Of a DNA stretch of 64,000 nt, positions 17,165-25,284 are shown piece by piece. Under the pieces are notes generated by a model. The model did not search any database. It saw nothing but the letters and a program-made list of their open reading frames with translations, and was not told where the DNA came from. Within the stretch, counting starts at the first letter, position 1, and every line of letters starts with the position of its first letter. The position numbers and the translations under genes were made by a program. The stretch comes from Tannerella serpentiformis (lineage in GTDB: Bacteria > Bacteroidota > Bacteroidia > Bacteroidales > Tannerellaceae): assembly GCF_003033925.1 (NCBI RefSeq), contig NZ_CP028365.1:1736001-1800000 (forward strand), in the 5' to 3' direction.

Positions 17165-17233
17165 AGGAGCTGTTGGAACTAAAAACTAAAAACTAAAAGT
17201 GCCGGGGCCAAGGGACATCAGTCCCCCTCCCTC

Positions 17234-17363
17234 CTGCCGGTAGGGTAGGGGCGTATCGCATACGCCCTTTTAGACGGCCCGCAGGGCCGAATACAGATAC
17301 CGAGGTTTGCCCCTGCCGGGGCATTAGTAGGGCGTATGCGATACGCCCCTACCCTACCGGCAG
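17234..17363. repeat. Perfect 35-bp inverted repeat with 60-bp loop
   Basis: Arms at 17234-17268 and 17329-17363 are exact reverse complements over 35 bp. Each arm itself contains the palindrome GGGCGTATCGCATACGCCC. A related palindrome, GTAGGGGCGTATGGCATACG, occurs in the 129-bp array at 53.6-53.95 kb. Just downstream (17391-17462) is a short triplicate based on CTAACCTATAGGGTAG. Together these occupy the 383-bp gap between the DUF4387 and P-loop genes. Confidence 0.9.
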
Positions 17364-17479
17364 AATGAGACGAGGATGTTATGCCGGCACTACCCTATAA
17401 GGTAGTTCCTCGCTAACCTATAGGGTAGGACGATGCTAACCTATAAGGGTAGTCATCACTAACGCATCGGGTTTTGGAA

Positions 17480-17521
17480 CAAAAACGGGGGCAGGAACCG
17501 TTTGTGTCGGTCTTGCCCCCG
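17480..17521 (-). terminator. Strong terminator-like hairpin after DUF4387
   Basis: Minus-strand RNA: CGGGGGCAAGACCG ... CGGTTCCTGCCCCCG followed directly by TTTTTG. It would end or reduce transcription between DUF4387 and the P-loop/hydratase genes, splitting the cluster into two expression units. Confidence 0.8.
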
Positions 17522-17547
17522 CTTCTTCATATAAGGACAATGAACGA

Positions 17548-17865
17548 TTATAAATCAAACTCTAGCTTCATCAGGGGGACGTGCTGTTGGGCGCCGTAGA
17601 CGTCCGTTTCGCCGAGCGCGCCGGAGGGGATCGGACGCACGATGGTGGTCTTGATCGCCTTGGCGGGGTCGAAGTGCACGATGCCGATGATGTCCGTCTC
17701 GGGGATGTGGTAAAGCGAGGCGAACATGGCGTTGTTGAATACGCCGGCGGCCTTGACGCGCTCATACATCTCATAGTCCTTGAAGATGACGTCGAAGGTC
17801 AGCTCGTAGGGGCCCGAGTTCTTGCTTCGGATCACCGAAGCCACGTCTGTCAGTTTGTAATGCAT
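17548..17865 (-). CDS. DUF4387 domain protein
   Basis: 105-aa small protein (MHYKLTDVASVIRSKNSGPYELTFDV...), the DUF4387 family, which is almost always encoded next to an AtuA/DUF1446 protein, as here (18 nt downstream of it). No signal peptide, no membrane segment. It probably forms a complex with the AtuA-type protein. The biochemical role is unknown; context places it in methylaspartate-pathway glutamate fermentation. Confidence 0.88.
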   Translation of the reverse strand: MHYKLTDVASVIRSKNSGPYELTFDVIFKDYEMYERVKAAGVFNNAMFASLYHIPETDIIGIVHFDPAKAIKTTIVRPIPSGALGETDVYGAQQHVPLMKLEFDL

Positions 17866-17883
17866 GATAGATATCCTCCTTTC

Positions 17884-19257
17884 TTATTCCTGTCCCTGAT
17901 TGAAGCTGATGTAGCGCGCGGGGAACAGCTCGGTGGAGTTGTCGACCTGCATCAGGTGGTAGATGTTGAACTCGAAGACCTCGCCCATCTTGGCATCCGA
18001 GGGCGAGAAGGGGAAGGCCAGGTTGCCGGCCGTCGCGATGCGCCCTTCGTAGCCGAAGTGGAGCATGGTGCTGCGGGCGAATCCGCAGATGGTGTTGGCC
18101 TGTTCCTGGGTGGCGGCCACGGCCTCGATGATGATCAGCAGCTCGTCGCTGTGCGACTCTTCGGCGTCCTTGAACATGGCCATGACGCCCTTCTTGCCGT
18201 AGATCTTGAAGTCGAGGTAGAAGTCGGTGATGCCATAGTGCTCGAAGTTGTTCTTCACGCGATCCTTGACGCTGCGGACGATGTCGTCGATCTTCGAGAT
18301 CATGATCGGATCCTTGACGCCGGCGCACGAGATGGTGCGATAGCCTACGCGGCGCACGCCTTCGAGCTTGACGAAGAACTTGTCCGTGGGGACGAACTTC
18401 GATCCGGCCACCTTCACCTTGTTGTCGTCCACCTGCGTGAAGGTACACTCGTGCAAGTCGAGGGCGCCACCGGGGCCAGGCAGTACGTAAGGGTTGGTCT
18501 TTTCGTAGAGCGTATGGGCGGCGATGGAGAGCGTGGTGCACTTGCGCAGGGGCGAGAGGGGCTCGAGCACAAAGTGATCCTTGCGGAGGTAGCCGAACAT
18601 GCAGTCGCTACCGCTGCCGGGCAGGGCGGCGATGGCGGCACACTCGAGGATCTTGCCCATGTGGAGCGCCAAGGCCTTGTCGTAGCCCTGCTTGATGGCG
18701 AGGGCGGCGAAGACGGCGGGGTCGTACGAGCGACCGGCGATGATCACGTTCGCGCCTTCGTCCAAGGCTTTGATGTAGGGCTCTTCGCCGATCTGAGCGA
18801 CGATGTGTACGGCCTCGTCGACGTCCTTTTCGGCGATCTCTTTGGCCGGGTGCAGGGGCGTCACTTGACCCTTGCGGAGCTTCTCCTTAACGAGCTCTTT
18901 GTCCAGCTCGGAGCCGATGATGGCCATCTTGAAGCTGAGCTTCTTCTCGCGGGCGATCTCCTTGACGATGTCCACGGCCCAGTCCAGATGCGGCGTAGCA
19001 CCGCTGCCGCCGGCCGTGCCGACGATGACGGGGATGCCGGCCTCGATGGCGGCGGGGATCATAATCTCTAAGTCGCGCTTCACCGAGTTGCGGTCGGTGA
19101 ACGACTTGCCGGCGCCGAGGTAATAGGGGCCGGGATCGGACGATCCGGCGTCGACAGCAATGACGTGCGGCGCACGTTTCATGCCCTCCACGAACGACTC
19201 CATCGGGAAGCCGTAGCCCAGGATGGCGGTGGGGGATAAGACTCTTAATTCTTCCAT
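17884..19257 (-). CDS. AtuA family protein (DUF1446)
   Basis: 457-aa soluble protein of the 'acyclic terpene utilization AtuA' family. Visible are AVDAGSSDPGPYYLGAG near the N-terminus, VGTAGGSGATPHLDW, VIIAGRSYDPAVFAALAIKQG, and a glycine-rich VLPGPGGALDLHE. AtuA members are linked to CoA-ester or hydroxy-acid metabolism, but the reaction is not defined. It sits between methylaspartate ammonia-lyase and DUF4387 in one strand, so it probably acts on a C5 acid (mesaconate or citramalate) or its thioester; this is inference. Citramalate lyase itself is absent from the window. Confidence 0.85.
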   Translation of the reverse strand: MEELRVLSPTAILGYGFPMESFVEGMKRAPHVIAVDAGSSDPGPYYLGAGKSFTDRNSVKRDLEIMIPAAIEAGIPVIVGTAGGSGATPHLDWAVDIVKEIAREKKLSFKMAIIGSELDKELVKEKLRKGQVTPLHPAKEIAEKDVDEAVHIVAQIGEEPYIKALDEGANVIIAGRSYDPAVFAALAIKQGYDKALALHMGKILECAAIAALPGSGSDCMFGYLRKDHFVLEPLSPLRKCTTLSIAAHTLYEKTNPYVLPGPGGALDLHECTFTQVDDNKVKVAGSKFVPTDKFFVKLEGVRRVGYRTISCAGVKDPIMISKIDDIVRSVKDRVKNNFEHYGITDFYLDFKIYGKKGVMAMFKDAEESHSDELLIIIEAVAATQEQANTICGFARSTMLHFGYEGRIATAGNLAFPFSPSDAKMGEVFEFNIYHLMQVDNSTELFPARYISFNQGQE

Positions 19258-19261
19258 TTCT

Positions 19262-19345
19262 ATTTAGAGGGTAGAGGTTAGAGGGTAGAGGGTAGAGGTT
19301 AGAGATCGGAGGATAGAGATCATCTATCCTCTATCCTCTACCCTC
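19262..19345. repeat. Low-complexity GGTAGAG repeat with self-complementary tail
   Basis: Short GGGTAGAG/GGTTAGAG direct repeats followed by ATCCTCTATCCTCTACCCTCT, which is complementary to them, so the RNA can fold on itself. It occupies the 96-bp gap between methylaspartate ammonia-lyase and the AtuA gene. GTAGAGGGTAGA also occurs at 22950. Confidence 0.6.
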
Positions 19346-19353
19346 TAAAGGTT

Positions 19354-20601
19354 TTACTTCTTCGCTTTCCGGATGGCCAGGATACGGCTCATCTCGTTGA
19401 ATACAATCATATAGCCCTCGTCGACGCCCATGCCCGGCTTAGCCAGATACTGTACGGGCTGAGTGGCCATAGCGATGTGTGCGCAGACTTCGGCCGAGCG
19501 GTTCGTCTCGTTGCAGGTGCCGCCGAGGTAGGCGCCCATGCCGTGCTCCTTGCAGTAGAGGACTGCCTCGATGGCGTTGTTGATGCCGCCGAGGTCGGGC
19601 GTCTTGATCTGGGCCATGTGGCCGGATTTCTCCTTCGAGAAGTCCACGATGTCCTCCAGCGTGTTGCACCATTCGTCGGCTACGATTTCGGCGTTGATGC
19701 CTTCGCGGTCGATCACGGCGCGGATGTCGCGCAGAGCCTTGATCTGTGCCTCGCGCTCGCCCATGTCCACTGGACCCTCGACGCGCAGCTTGAATGGCGC
19801 TGCGATGGCTGCCACCTCACCGATGTAGTGAGCGATGGCCTCGGGGTCGTTGTTGAAGACGATGCCCAGCGTGCCGTAGACGTCGATGTGGATCGTCGGG
19901 TTGTAGCCCTCGAAGGGTTTCAGCTTCTGGATGCGGTTGCGCAGCCACTCCACGTATTCCTTGATCTTCTCGCCCTTGAGGCCCACCTTCGTCTCGACGT
20001 GGTTGAAAAGGGCGTGCGGCAGTACGTCGGCGGCCTTCATGATCATCTTGTCGGCGTTCAGGTAGCGGTCGTCGCCCGACTGGGAGAAGATGGGGATGAT
20101 GGTGTCGGAGATCTTCGTGACGTACTCGTCAGCGATGACTTCGGCCATGAGCAGGCCGCGGCTCTTGGCCACAGCGTCGAGGCAGGCTTGGGTCACGCCG
20201 TAGCGGATGGCGGTGTGATATTTCTGGCCCGTCTTGGGGTCTACATACTTGTCGGTGCGGTCAGCCATCTCGCGGAAGGTGGTGATCTCCTTGCCCACGT
20301 AAAGCGGAGCGATTTCCTTCTCGATAACGGGGATGAAGTCCTTGGCCAGGAAGAGCGGGTCGCGTCCGCCGGCTCCGGAGTACTGCACAGCGGCGCAGTC
20401 GCCGTAAGCCATCGCACCGTTTTCGAGTACGAAGATGACTGAGATCGATTCGCCAGCCTGACGAACGGCCGTGAATCCGGGGGTTACAGGCGTTCCTTCA
20501 TAGAAAGCGCCGTCGTTTTTCGCTCCGTTCTTAATGGCCTTCTGATCGTCGAAGAAGAAGCCCGTCTTGCCGGGAGCGCAGATTACTTGGGTGATTTTCA
20601 T
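19354..20601 (-). CDS. mal: Methylaspartate ammonia-lyase
   Basis: 415-aa enolase-superfamily enzyme that eliminates ammonia from (2S,3S)-3-methylaspartate to give mesaconate. It begins MKITQVICAPGKTGFFFDDQ, typical of the family. Later come PTIHIDVYGTLG (metal-ligand Asp), VEGPVDMGEREAQIKALRDIR (metal-ligand Glu), IVADEWCNTLEDI (third metal ligand Asp/Glu) and the catalytic lysine in MAQIKTPDLGGINN. Length is standard. It follows mutE in the cluster and converts the mutase product, which makes the pathway assignment secure. Confidence 0.97.
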   Translation of the reverse strand: MKITQVICAPGKTGFFFDDQKAIKNGAKNDGAFYEGTPVTPGFTAVRQAGESISVIFVLENGAMAYGDCAAVQYSGAGGRDPLFLAKDFIPVIEKEIAPLYVGKEITTFREMADRTDKYVDPKTGQKYHTAIRYGVTQACLDAVAKSRGLLMAEVIADEYVTKISDTIIPIFSQSGDDRYLNADKMIMKAADVLPHALFNHVETKVGLKGEKIKEYVEWLRNRIQKLKPFEGYNPTIHIDVYGTLGIVFNNDPEAIAHYIGEVAAIAAPFKLRVEGPVDMGEREAQIKALRDIRAVIDREGINAEIVADEWCNTLEDIVDFSKEKSGHMAQIKTPDLGGINNAIEAVLYCKEHGMGAYLGGTCNETNRSAEVCAHIAMATQPVQYLAKPGMGVDEGYMIVFNEMSRILAIRKAKK

Positions 20602-20677
20602 TTCTGTTTCTATTTGATTGTGTGTACTTATTCCTTATGTCTATGTGTGATGCCCTCTGCCGGGGCTGTGGATGGAG

Positions 20678-21027
20678 TCAAACCACCTGGTTTGGCCCCA
20701 ATCGGGGTTGGGTTTTGCATCAAACCACCTGGTTTGGCCCCAATCGGAGTCGGGTTTTGCATCAAACCACCTGGTTTGGCCCCAATCGGGGTCGGGTTTT
20801 GCTTCAAACCATTGGTTTGGCCCCAATCGGGGTCGGGTTTTGCTTCAAACCATTGGTTTGGCCCGAATCGGGGTCAGGTTTTGCTTCAAACCATTGGTTT
20901 GGTCCAAATCGGAGGTGGGTTTCGCTTCAAACCATTGGTTTGACCCGAATCGGGGTCGGGTTTTGCTTCAAACCATTGGTTTGACCCAATCGCGGGCCGG
21001 TTTTGGATCAAACCACCGGGTTTGATC
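20678..21027. repeat. Tandem array A4, 41-42 bp period, about 8 copies, inside the glutamate mutase cluster
   Basis: Units of 42 bp (first three) then 41 bp: TCAAACCACCTGGTTTGGCC followed by CCAATCGGGGTCGGGTTTTGC. Each has a dyad AAACCACCTGGTTT or, in the 41-bp version, AAACCATTGGTTT. It occupies the 456-bp gap between mutE and methylaspartate ammonia-lyase. Confidence 0.95.
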
Positions 21028-21057
21028 CAAACCAAGCCCCTCGGAAGGCAGTCGCCT

Positions 21058-22527
21058 TTAGTGTTCGCTATTCGCTCCGCGCGGGCGTCCGACCAGGAAG
21101 CCCTTGCCGATGGCGTACACGTCGTCGATGACCATTTGGAAGCTCACAGGGCGGTTCTCAAACGCAGCGCGCTCCTCGAGCTTGCGGCGGTGGAAGTCTA
21201 CGATGTCTTTCGAGAGCGGCAGCGCGCCCATGTCGAGCAGGCGGACGGCGCCCACATTGTCGCGCGCCGGCATGGCCTTACCCGCATTGTAGCGGCTGGG
21301 GGCGAAGGGGATATCGAGCACACCGGCCTCGAAGGCGGCCACCGTGCCCACGGCATAGTCGCCGCGGCCCAGCTCCTCGACCTTGCCCAGGATGCAGTGC
21401 ATTTCGGCCGAGATGATCTCGCTCTCCTCTAATACGGCGGGTACGGTGCGGAAGTCCTGGTCGCGCAGCATGGAGGTCACCTGCTTCGTGGCGCGGAGCC
21501 CGGCGGCGTTAGCCTCCTTCGTGGGCACACCCATCGCCTCGTGCGGCGTCTTGACGATCACCTTCGTGGCCTTGGCCAACGCTGCGGCGGCCGCACCCCA
21601 CGAGATCACGCCGAAGGCCTTGGCCTCGTCTTGCGGGAATCCGCCCATCCACTGGTGGAAGACGGTCGTCACACGCACGTCGTGGAAGCCGTACCTATCG
21701 AGGTAATCGCGCGTGAGTACGTTTAGAGTATGCAGCGCGGCCACGTCCTGGATCAGGTTGCCACACTGGCCGTATCCCACGGTGATGTCCTTCACGCCCT
21801 GCGCAGCGGCGAGGAGTGTCTCGAGGACGGCCACCGAGTTCGAGATACAAGGCGGGATCAGTGTGCCCGTCAGCGGCCCGAACGGCTCGCGGTTGATCGA
21901 CACGCCCGCCTCTTCGTAGAGGCCCACCAGGCGGTCGGCGTACTGCCAGTGTGCGATGGTCTTTTCGATCGAGTGGCTCTTGGAGTAGGGGATGTTGTAC
22001 GAGATGCCGCCACCCTCATACGAGGTGAATCCGCCGGCGATGGAGATCTCCGTCAGCAGGCGGGCGTCGGGCGTACCGTGGCGCACCTGCACGGGGCTCT
22101 TGAGCGCCGAGGTCACGTCGCGGCAGATCGTCTTGCCATAGTTCACGATCGGGAATCCGTTCAGCATCGAGCGGTTCGTCTCTTTACTCTTTTCGATACC
22201 CGTCTCGGCCTCGTGGTAGCGGTTCAGACGCGTGTAGCTGTCCACCGTCGTAGGCAGCAGGTCGGCCTCGCCCTCGGTCTCGAGGAATTGGAGCAGCTTC
22301 TTGTGCTCCTCCGGCAGGGCCACACCGGCACGCGGCTGGATCAGAGTCCGCCGTTCCTCGGTAGCCTTTTGCAGCTTAGCGCCGAAACGCTTTTCTGCGG
22401 GGATGGATTTTTGATAGGCCACGGCCTCGTCGAAATCGATGTCTCGCCCCGTGTGCCATTGTCCAAGCACCTCCTTACGCTCGGCGAAGAAGGCGTCTTC
22501 TGAAATCTTCTGATTGCTGATTTCCAT
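21058..22527 (-). CDS. glmE: Methylaspartate (glutamate) mutase epsilon subunit
   Basis: 489-aa catalytic subunit of B12-dependent glutamate mutase, which rearranges L-glutamate to 3-methylaspartate. It starts [21 protein letters not shown]; typical features include [65 protein letters not shown] and [19 protein letters not shown]-like [13 protein letters not shown]. Length is close to the family norm. It pairs with the small sigma subunit (24478-24912), and the ATPase MutL between them reactivates the enzyme. Hairpin elements lie on both sides of the gene. Confidence 0.97.
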   Translation of the reverse strand: MEISNQKISEDAFFAERKEVLGQWHTGRDIDFDEAVAYQKSIPAEKRFGAKLQKATEERRTLIQPRAGVALPEEHKKLLQFLETEGEADLLPTTVDSYTRLNRYHEAETGIEKSKETNRSMLNGFPIVNYGKTICRDVTSALKSPVQVRHGTPDARLLTEISIAGGFTSYEGGGISYNIPYSKSHSIEKTIAHWQYADRLVGLYEEAGVSINREPFGPLTGTLIPPCISNSVAVLETLLAAAQGVKDITVGYGQCGNLIQDVAALHTLNVLTRDYLDRYGFHDVRVTTVFHQWMGGFPQDEAKAFGVISWGAAAAALAKATKVIVKTPHEAMGVPTKEANAAGLRATKQVTSMLRDQDFRTVPAVLEESEIISAEMHCILGKVEELGRGDYAVGTVAAFEAGVLDIPFAPSRYNAGKAMPARDNVGAVRLLDMGALPLSKDIVDFHRRKLEERAAFENRPVSFQMVIDDVYAIGKGFLVGRPRGANSEH

Positions 22528-22615
22528 GTGTCTTATGTCTCTCTGTTTTTGCTGTTTCTATTTTGATGATGCGGTCTTTAACCGCTTTCGGAGTGTATTA
22601 CATACGCCCCAGTTT

Positions 22616-22930
22616 ATATCCGGCCAAGTTTTCCGGGTACCCGGCCAAACTTCCCTGCCCCCGGTGGGGGCCTTTTGCTCCTTTTCTTGTGTCAAGACAA
22701 GAAAAGGAGAAGAACAAGGGCTTCTTTATCCCGTGTCAAGACAAGAAAAGGAGAAGAACAGGGGCTTTGCCCCTTTACCCCCACCTTCTTTTCTTCCATC
22801 AAGGGAAGAAAAGAAGGCAAAAGAAGATCAAGGCGTCAGGGACGCCGGCCAAGTTTTCCGGGTACCCGGCCAAACTTCCCTGCCCCGGCAGGGGACGTCA
22901 GGGACGCTGGCCAAGTTTTCCGGGTATGTT
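22616..22930. repeat. Dispersed multi-hairpin element, copy 3 (mutL/mutE gap)
   Basis: The longest copy. TCCGGCCAAGTTTTCCGGGT appears three times, TTTTCTTGTGTCAAGACAAG twice, plus CTTTTCTTCCATCAAGGGAAG and GGCGTCAGGGACGCCGGCC. It shares modules with 2071-2172 and 15170-15383. It has no coding potential that I trust. Confidence 0.8.
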
Positions 22931-22967
22931 ATGCATCTACGGCGCAGTAGGTAGAGGGTAGAATCAC

Positions 22968-23060
22968 TTCTGACTACCCGGCCTTTAGGCCGTAACTACC
23001 GGGGGCAAAGCCCCCTGACTACCGCGCCCGAATGGGCGCATAACTACCTGCGGCCGACAG
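22968..23060. repeat. Row of four unrelated short hairpins with shared ACTACC spacer
   Basis: Four perfect mini-hairpins follow each other every 22-25 bp: GGCCTTTAGGCC, GGGGGCAAAGCCCCC, GCGCCCGAATGGGCGC and CGGCCGACAGGCCG. Each is preceded by ACTACC (22973, 22995, 23018, 23043). Stem sequences are unrelated, while the spacer and spacing are kept. They lie immediately after the mutL stop codon. Confidence 0.85.
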
Positions 23061-23064
23061 GCCG

Positions 23065-24444
23065 TTAAGTAATCTCTTCTTTCATAATGCGCAGCGCCAG
23101 CTCCGGATTGACGGCGCTCAGCAGCCCCATCGAGGCGAAGATGTAGCGTCGGTCTAACTTGTAGGACGGGTGCTGCGGTTTGGCGTAAGTGAAGTCGCTC
23201 GCGTCGGCCTTCGAACCCTCGAGGATGTAGTCCGGGTGCTCGCTGTGGATGATGGCGCCGCCAATGCCGACCACGTAAGCCACATCGGCGAGGTCTTTCC
23301 CCGTCAGCGCGAACAACTGTCCGCACGGCGTGTAGACCGTCTGGTAGACGCCGCAATGGCGCTCCACCGCGAGGCGTATGGCACCGCGTGCCAGCTCCTC
23401 CTCGATGCGTTGCTCCACGCTGCCCGACTCGGCCAAGGTGTCCGGATGCTCCGTGCAGCGGTGCACCCACGCCTCCACCTGATCGCGTCCGGCAGCAGCC
23501 GCATCGGCCACCGCGTCGAGATCCAGCTCATCGGCCAGCGACGACAGACTGTAACGCATGCCCAGATCGCCCTCCACCGTACGCTTGGCATACGGCTCCG
23601 GCAGACCCTTCGTCACTGCGCCGTCGATCGTCGGCTTACCGTCCGTCATCGAGTAGACGTCCGTCGTGGCTCCGCCAATGTCGATAGCCAGCAGATCGCC
23701 CACGCCGGCCTCCTTGCGGGTGCCTTTGCTGAAGAGTTCGCAACCGTTCATCACCGCCAGTGGCGTAGGGATGATGCGGTGCGGCGTCATTTCCTGCACA
23801 CGGCTCAGCCCTTTGGCCTCGATGATGCGACTGATGAAGAGTTCCTTGATCTTCTCCTTCGCCGGCGCGATGTTGAGCCGATTAAACTCCGGCATCACAT
23901 TGTCCGTGATCACATAGTTCTTGTTCGACGCTGCAAAGACCTCCTCCAGCTCGTACGAGGCCGACTTGTTGCCAGCCACGATGACGGAGAAGTTGCGATC
24001 GATGGCGCAGAGGCGTCGGGCATTGGCCACGATCACCTCCTTGTTGCCGCCGTCCGTACCGCCGCAGAGCAGCACTAAGTCGGGGTCGATACGGTAGATC
24101 TCGTCTTGCTCCTGCTTCGAAATCTCGAAGGCGTACGTCTTCACCACCTTGGCGCCAGCGCTGGAGGCTGCCAGACGGGCTGCCTTGGATGTCAGCTCAG
24201 GCACCAGCCCTAATGCGACCATCTTCAGCCCGCCCGCAGCACTGCTGCAGCAGAGCAGCTCGTCGTACGCAAACGGTTCGCCGAGCGATTCCTCCAGCTG
24301 CGCCAGTGCGTTGCGGAAGCCCACACGCACGTCCGTGTCGATCGTGGTGAAGGCCGCAGCAGTGGCCACCACACAACCGCGATCAGCGTCGATGGCGCTC
24401 AATTTCGTGTACGTAGACCCGAAATCGACAGTTAGGTATTTCAT
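23065..24444 (-). CDS. glmL: Glutamate mutase reactivating/chaperone ATPase MutL
   Basis: 459-aa ASKHA-fold ATPase of the MutL/GlmL family, thought to reload or reactivate B12-dependent glutamate mutase; not the mismatch-repair MutL. Visible are the phosphate-1 motif VDFGSTYTKLSAID at the N-terminus, LLCGGTDGGNKEV, LLAIDIGGATTDVYS (second phosphate motif), and VVGIGGAIIHS (adenosine motif). It lies between mutS and mutE in the same strand, the usual order. A row of four mini-hairpins follows its stop codon. Confidence 0.95.
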   Translation of the reverse strand: MKYLTVDFGSTYTKLSAIDADRGCVVATAAAFTTIDTDVRVGFRNALAQLEESLGEPFAYDELLCCSSAAGGLKMVALGLVPELTSKAARLAASSAGAKVVKTYAFEISKQEQDEIYRIDPDLVLLCGGTDGGNKEVIVANARRLCAIDRNFSVIVAGNKSASYELEEVFAASNKNYVITDNVMPEFNRLNIAPAKEKIKELFISRIIEAKGLSRVQEMTPHRIIPTPLAVMNGCELFSKGTRKEAGVGDLLAIDIGGATTDVYSMTDGKPTIDGAVTKGLPEPYAKRTVEGDLGMRYSLSSLADELDLDAVADAAAAGRDQVEAWVHRCTEHPDTLAESGSVEQRIEEELARGAIRLAVERHCGVYQTVYTPCGQLFALTGKDLADVAYVVGIGGAIIHSEHPDYILEGSKADASDFTYAKPQHPSYKLDRRYIFASMGLLSAVNPELALRIMKEEIT

Positions 24445-24477
24445 CGTTGAATGTGAGAGTGTGTGGGGGAAGAATGC

Positions 24478-24912
24478 TTATTGAGCGGCCGCAGCGGCTT
24501 CGCGTGCTTCGAGGAGTGCTTGCAGGTCTTGGATCGTCGTCTCGATGGCTGTGCCCGGGGGATAAACCTTATTGAAGCCCATCGCCATGAAGCGCTTCTC
24601 AACGTCTTCAAAGTTCTGCTTACCCACCACGAGGTTGCCGCCAGCAAAGAGGGGAATGTCTTTCAGACCGGCCTCGTCACACTTCTCGCGCAGCCCGTTG
24701 CAGTCGATCTCGCCGTGCCCATAGAGCGACGAAACGAGGATGGCGTCTGCGTTAGTCTCCAACGCGGCTTCGATATACTCTTCCTGTGCCACCATCACGC
24801 CCAGGTTGACGACCTTGAAGCCGGCCTGCTGGAGCGCAAAGGCGATGATCTTATTGCCGACAGCATGCGCGTCAGCTCCGATCACTCCTGTTACGATAGT
24901 TTTTTGTTCCAT
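24478..24912 (-). CDS. glmS: Methylaspartate (glutamate) mutase sigma subunit
   Basis: 144-aa B12-binding subunit of glutamate mutase. It carries the base-off cobalamin motif DAHAVG near the N-terminus (D-x-H-x-x-G), then [12 protein letters not shown] and [15 protein letters not shown] 24912 gives the canonical [21 protein letters not shown]; the frame is open another 18 codons upstream without family similarity. It is the first gene of the nine-gene glutamate-fermentation cluster. Tandem alanines end the protein. Confidence 0.97.
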   Translation of the reverse strand: MEQKTIVTGVIGADAHAVGNKIIAFALQQAGFKVVNLGVMVAQEEYIEAALETNADAILVSSLYGHGEIDCNGLREKCDEAGLKDIPLFAGGNLVVGKQNFEDVEKRFMAMGFNKVYPPGTAIETTIQDLQALLEAREAAAAAQ

Positions 24913-24934
24913 TATTATTTGATTGAGGATGGGG

Positions 24935-24966
24935 CAAAGGAAAAGACTTTGCCATGAATAAAACAA
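24935..24966 (-). promoter_or_regulatory. Candidate promoter of the glutamate mutase cluster
   Basis: Minus-strand TTG (24964-24966), 21-nt spacer, TTCCTTTG (24935-24942; one base off TAnnTTTG), just before glmS. This 372-bp gap (24913-25284) is shared with the divergent TPR lipoprotein gene; nothing else stands out in it. Confidence 0.35.
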
Positions 24967-25189
24967 GCCTGATCTGCGGATTTTTTAACGAGCTTACGAT
25001 CTCGTCTAAACAGCATTTCGTGCGGTAACAAACCGACAGCAAAGGCCGCCTTTCAGTTTCGATCCGTTGAGGCCCTGCGAGGAGCCTGATGGGCGCAAGG
25101 TCGCCGCGGAGCTTTCCAGCCTCTCGGCCGACCGTCGCACAGCTGCCTGCGCCCATCCAACTTCCGTTATTAGAATTTAGTTATTCACT

Positions 25190-25197
25190 TAGCTTTG
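25190..25197 (+). promoter_or_regulatory. -7 box of the TPR lipoprotein gene
   Basis: TAGCTTTG (TAnnTTTG), 88 nt before the ATG at 25285; no clear -33 element. Confidence 0.45.
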
Positions 25198-25284
25198 CGC
25201 TCCCAAAATCAGGGGGAAGGGACACTCATAAGAGAGATACACAATAACAATACACACATCAATCACACACTCACAGAGAAAATC

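Noticed and set aside
17581-19071. 496-codon plus-strand frame opposite AtuA/DUF4387
   Set aside because: Shadow of conserved minus-strand genes; low-complexity composition.
24913-25284. Cobalamin riboswitch before glutamate mutase
   Set aside because: The gap is long enough but no B12-box-like conserved sequence is visible on the minus strand.
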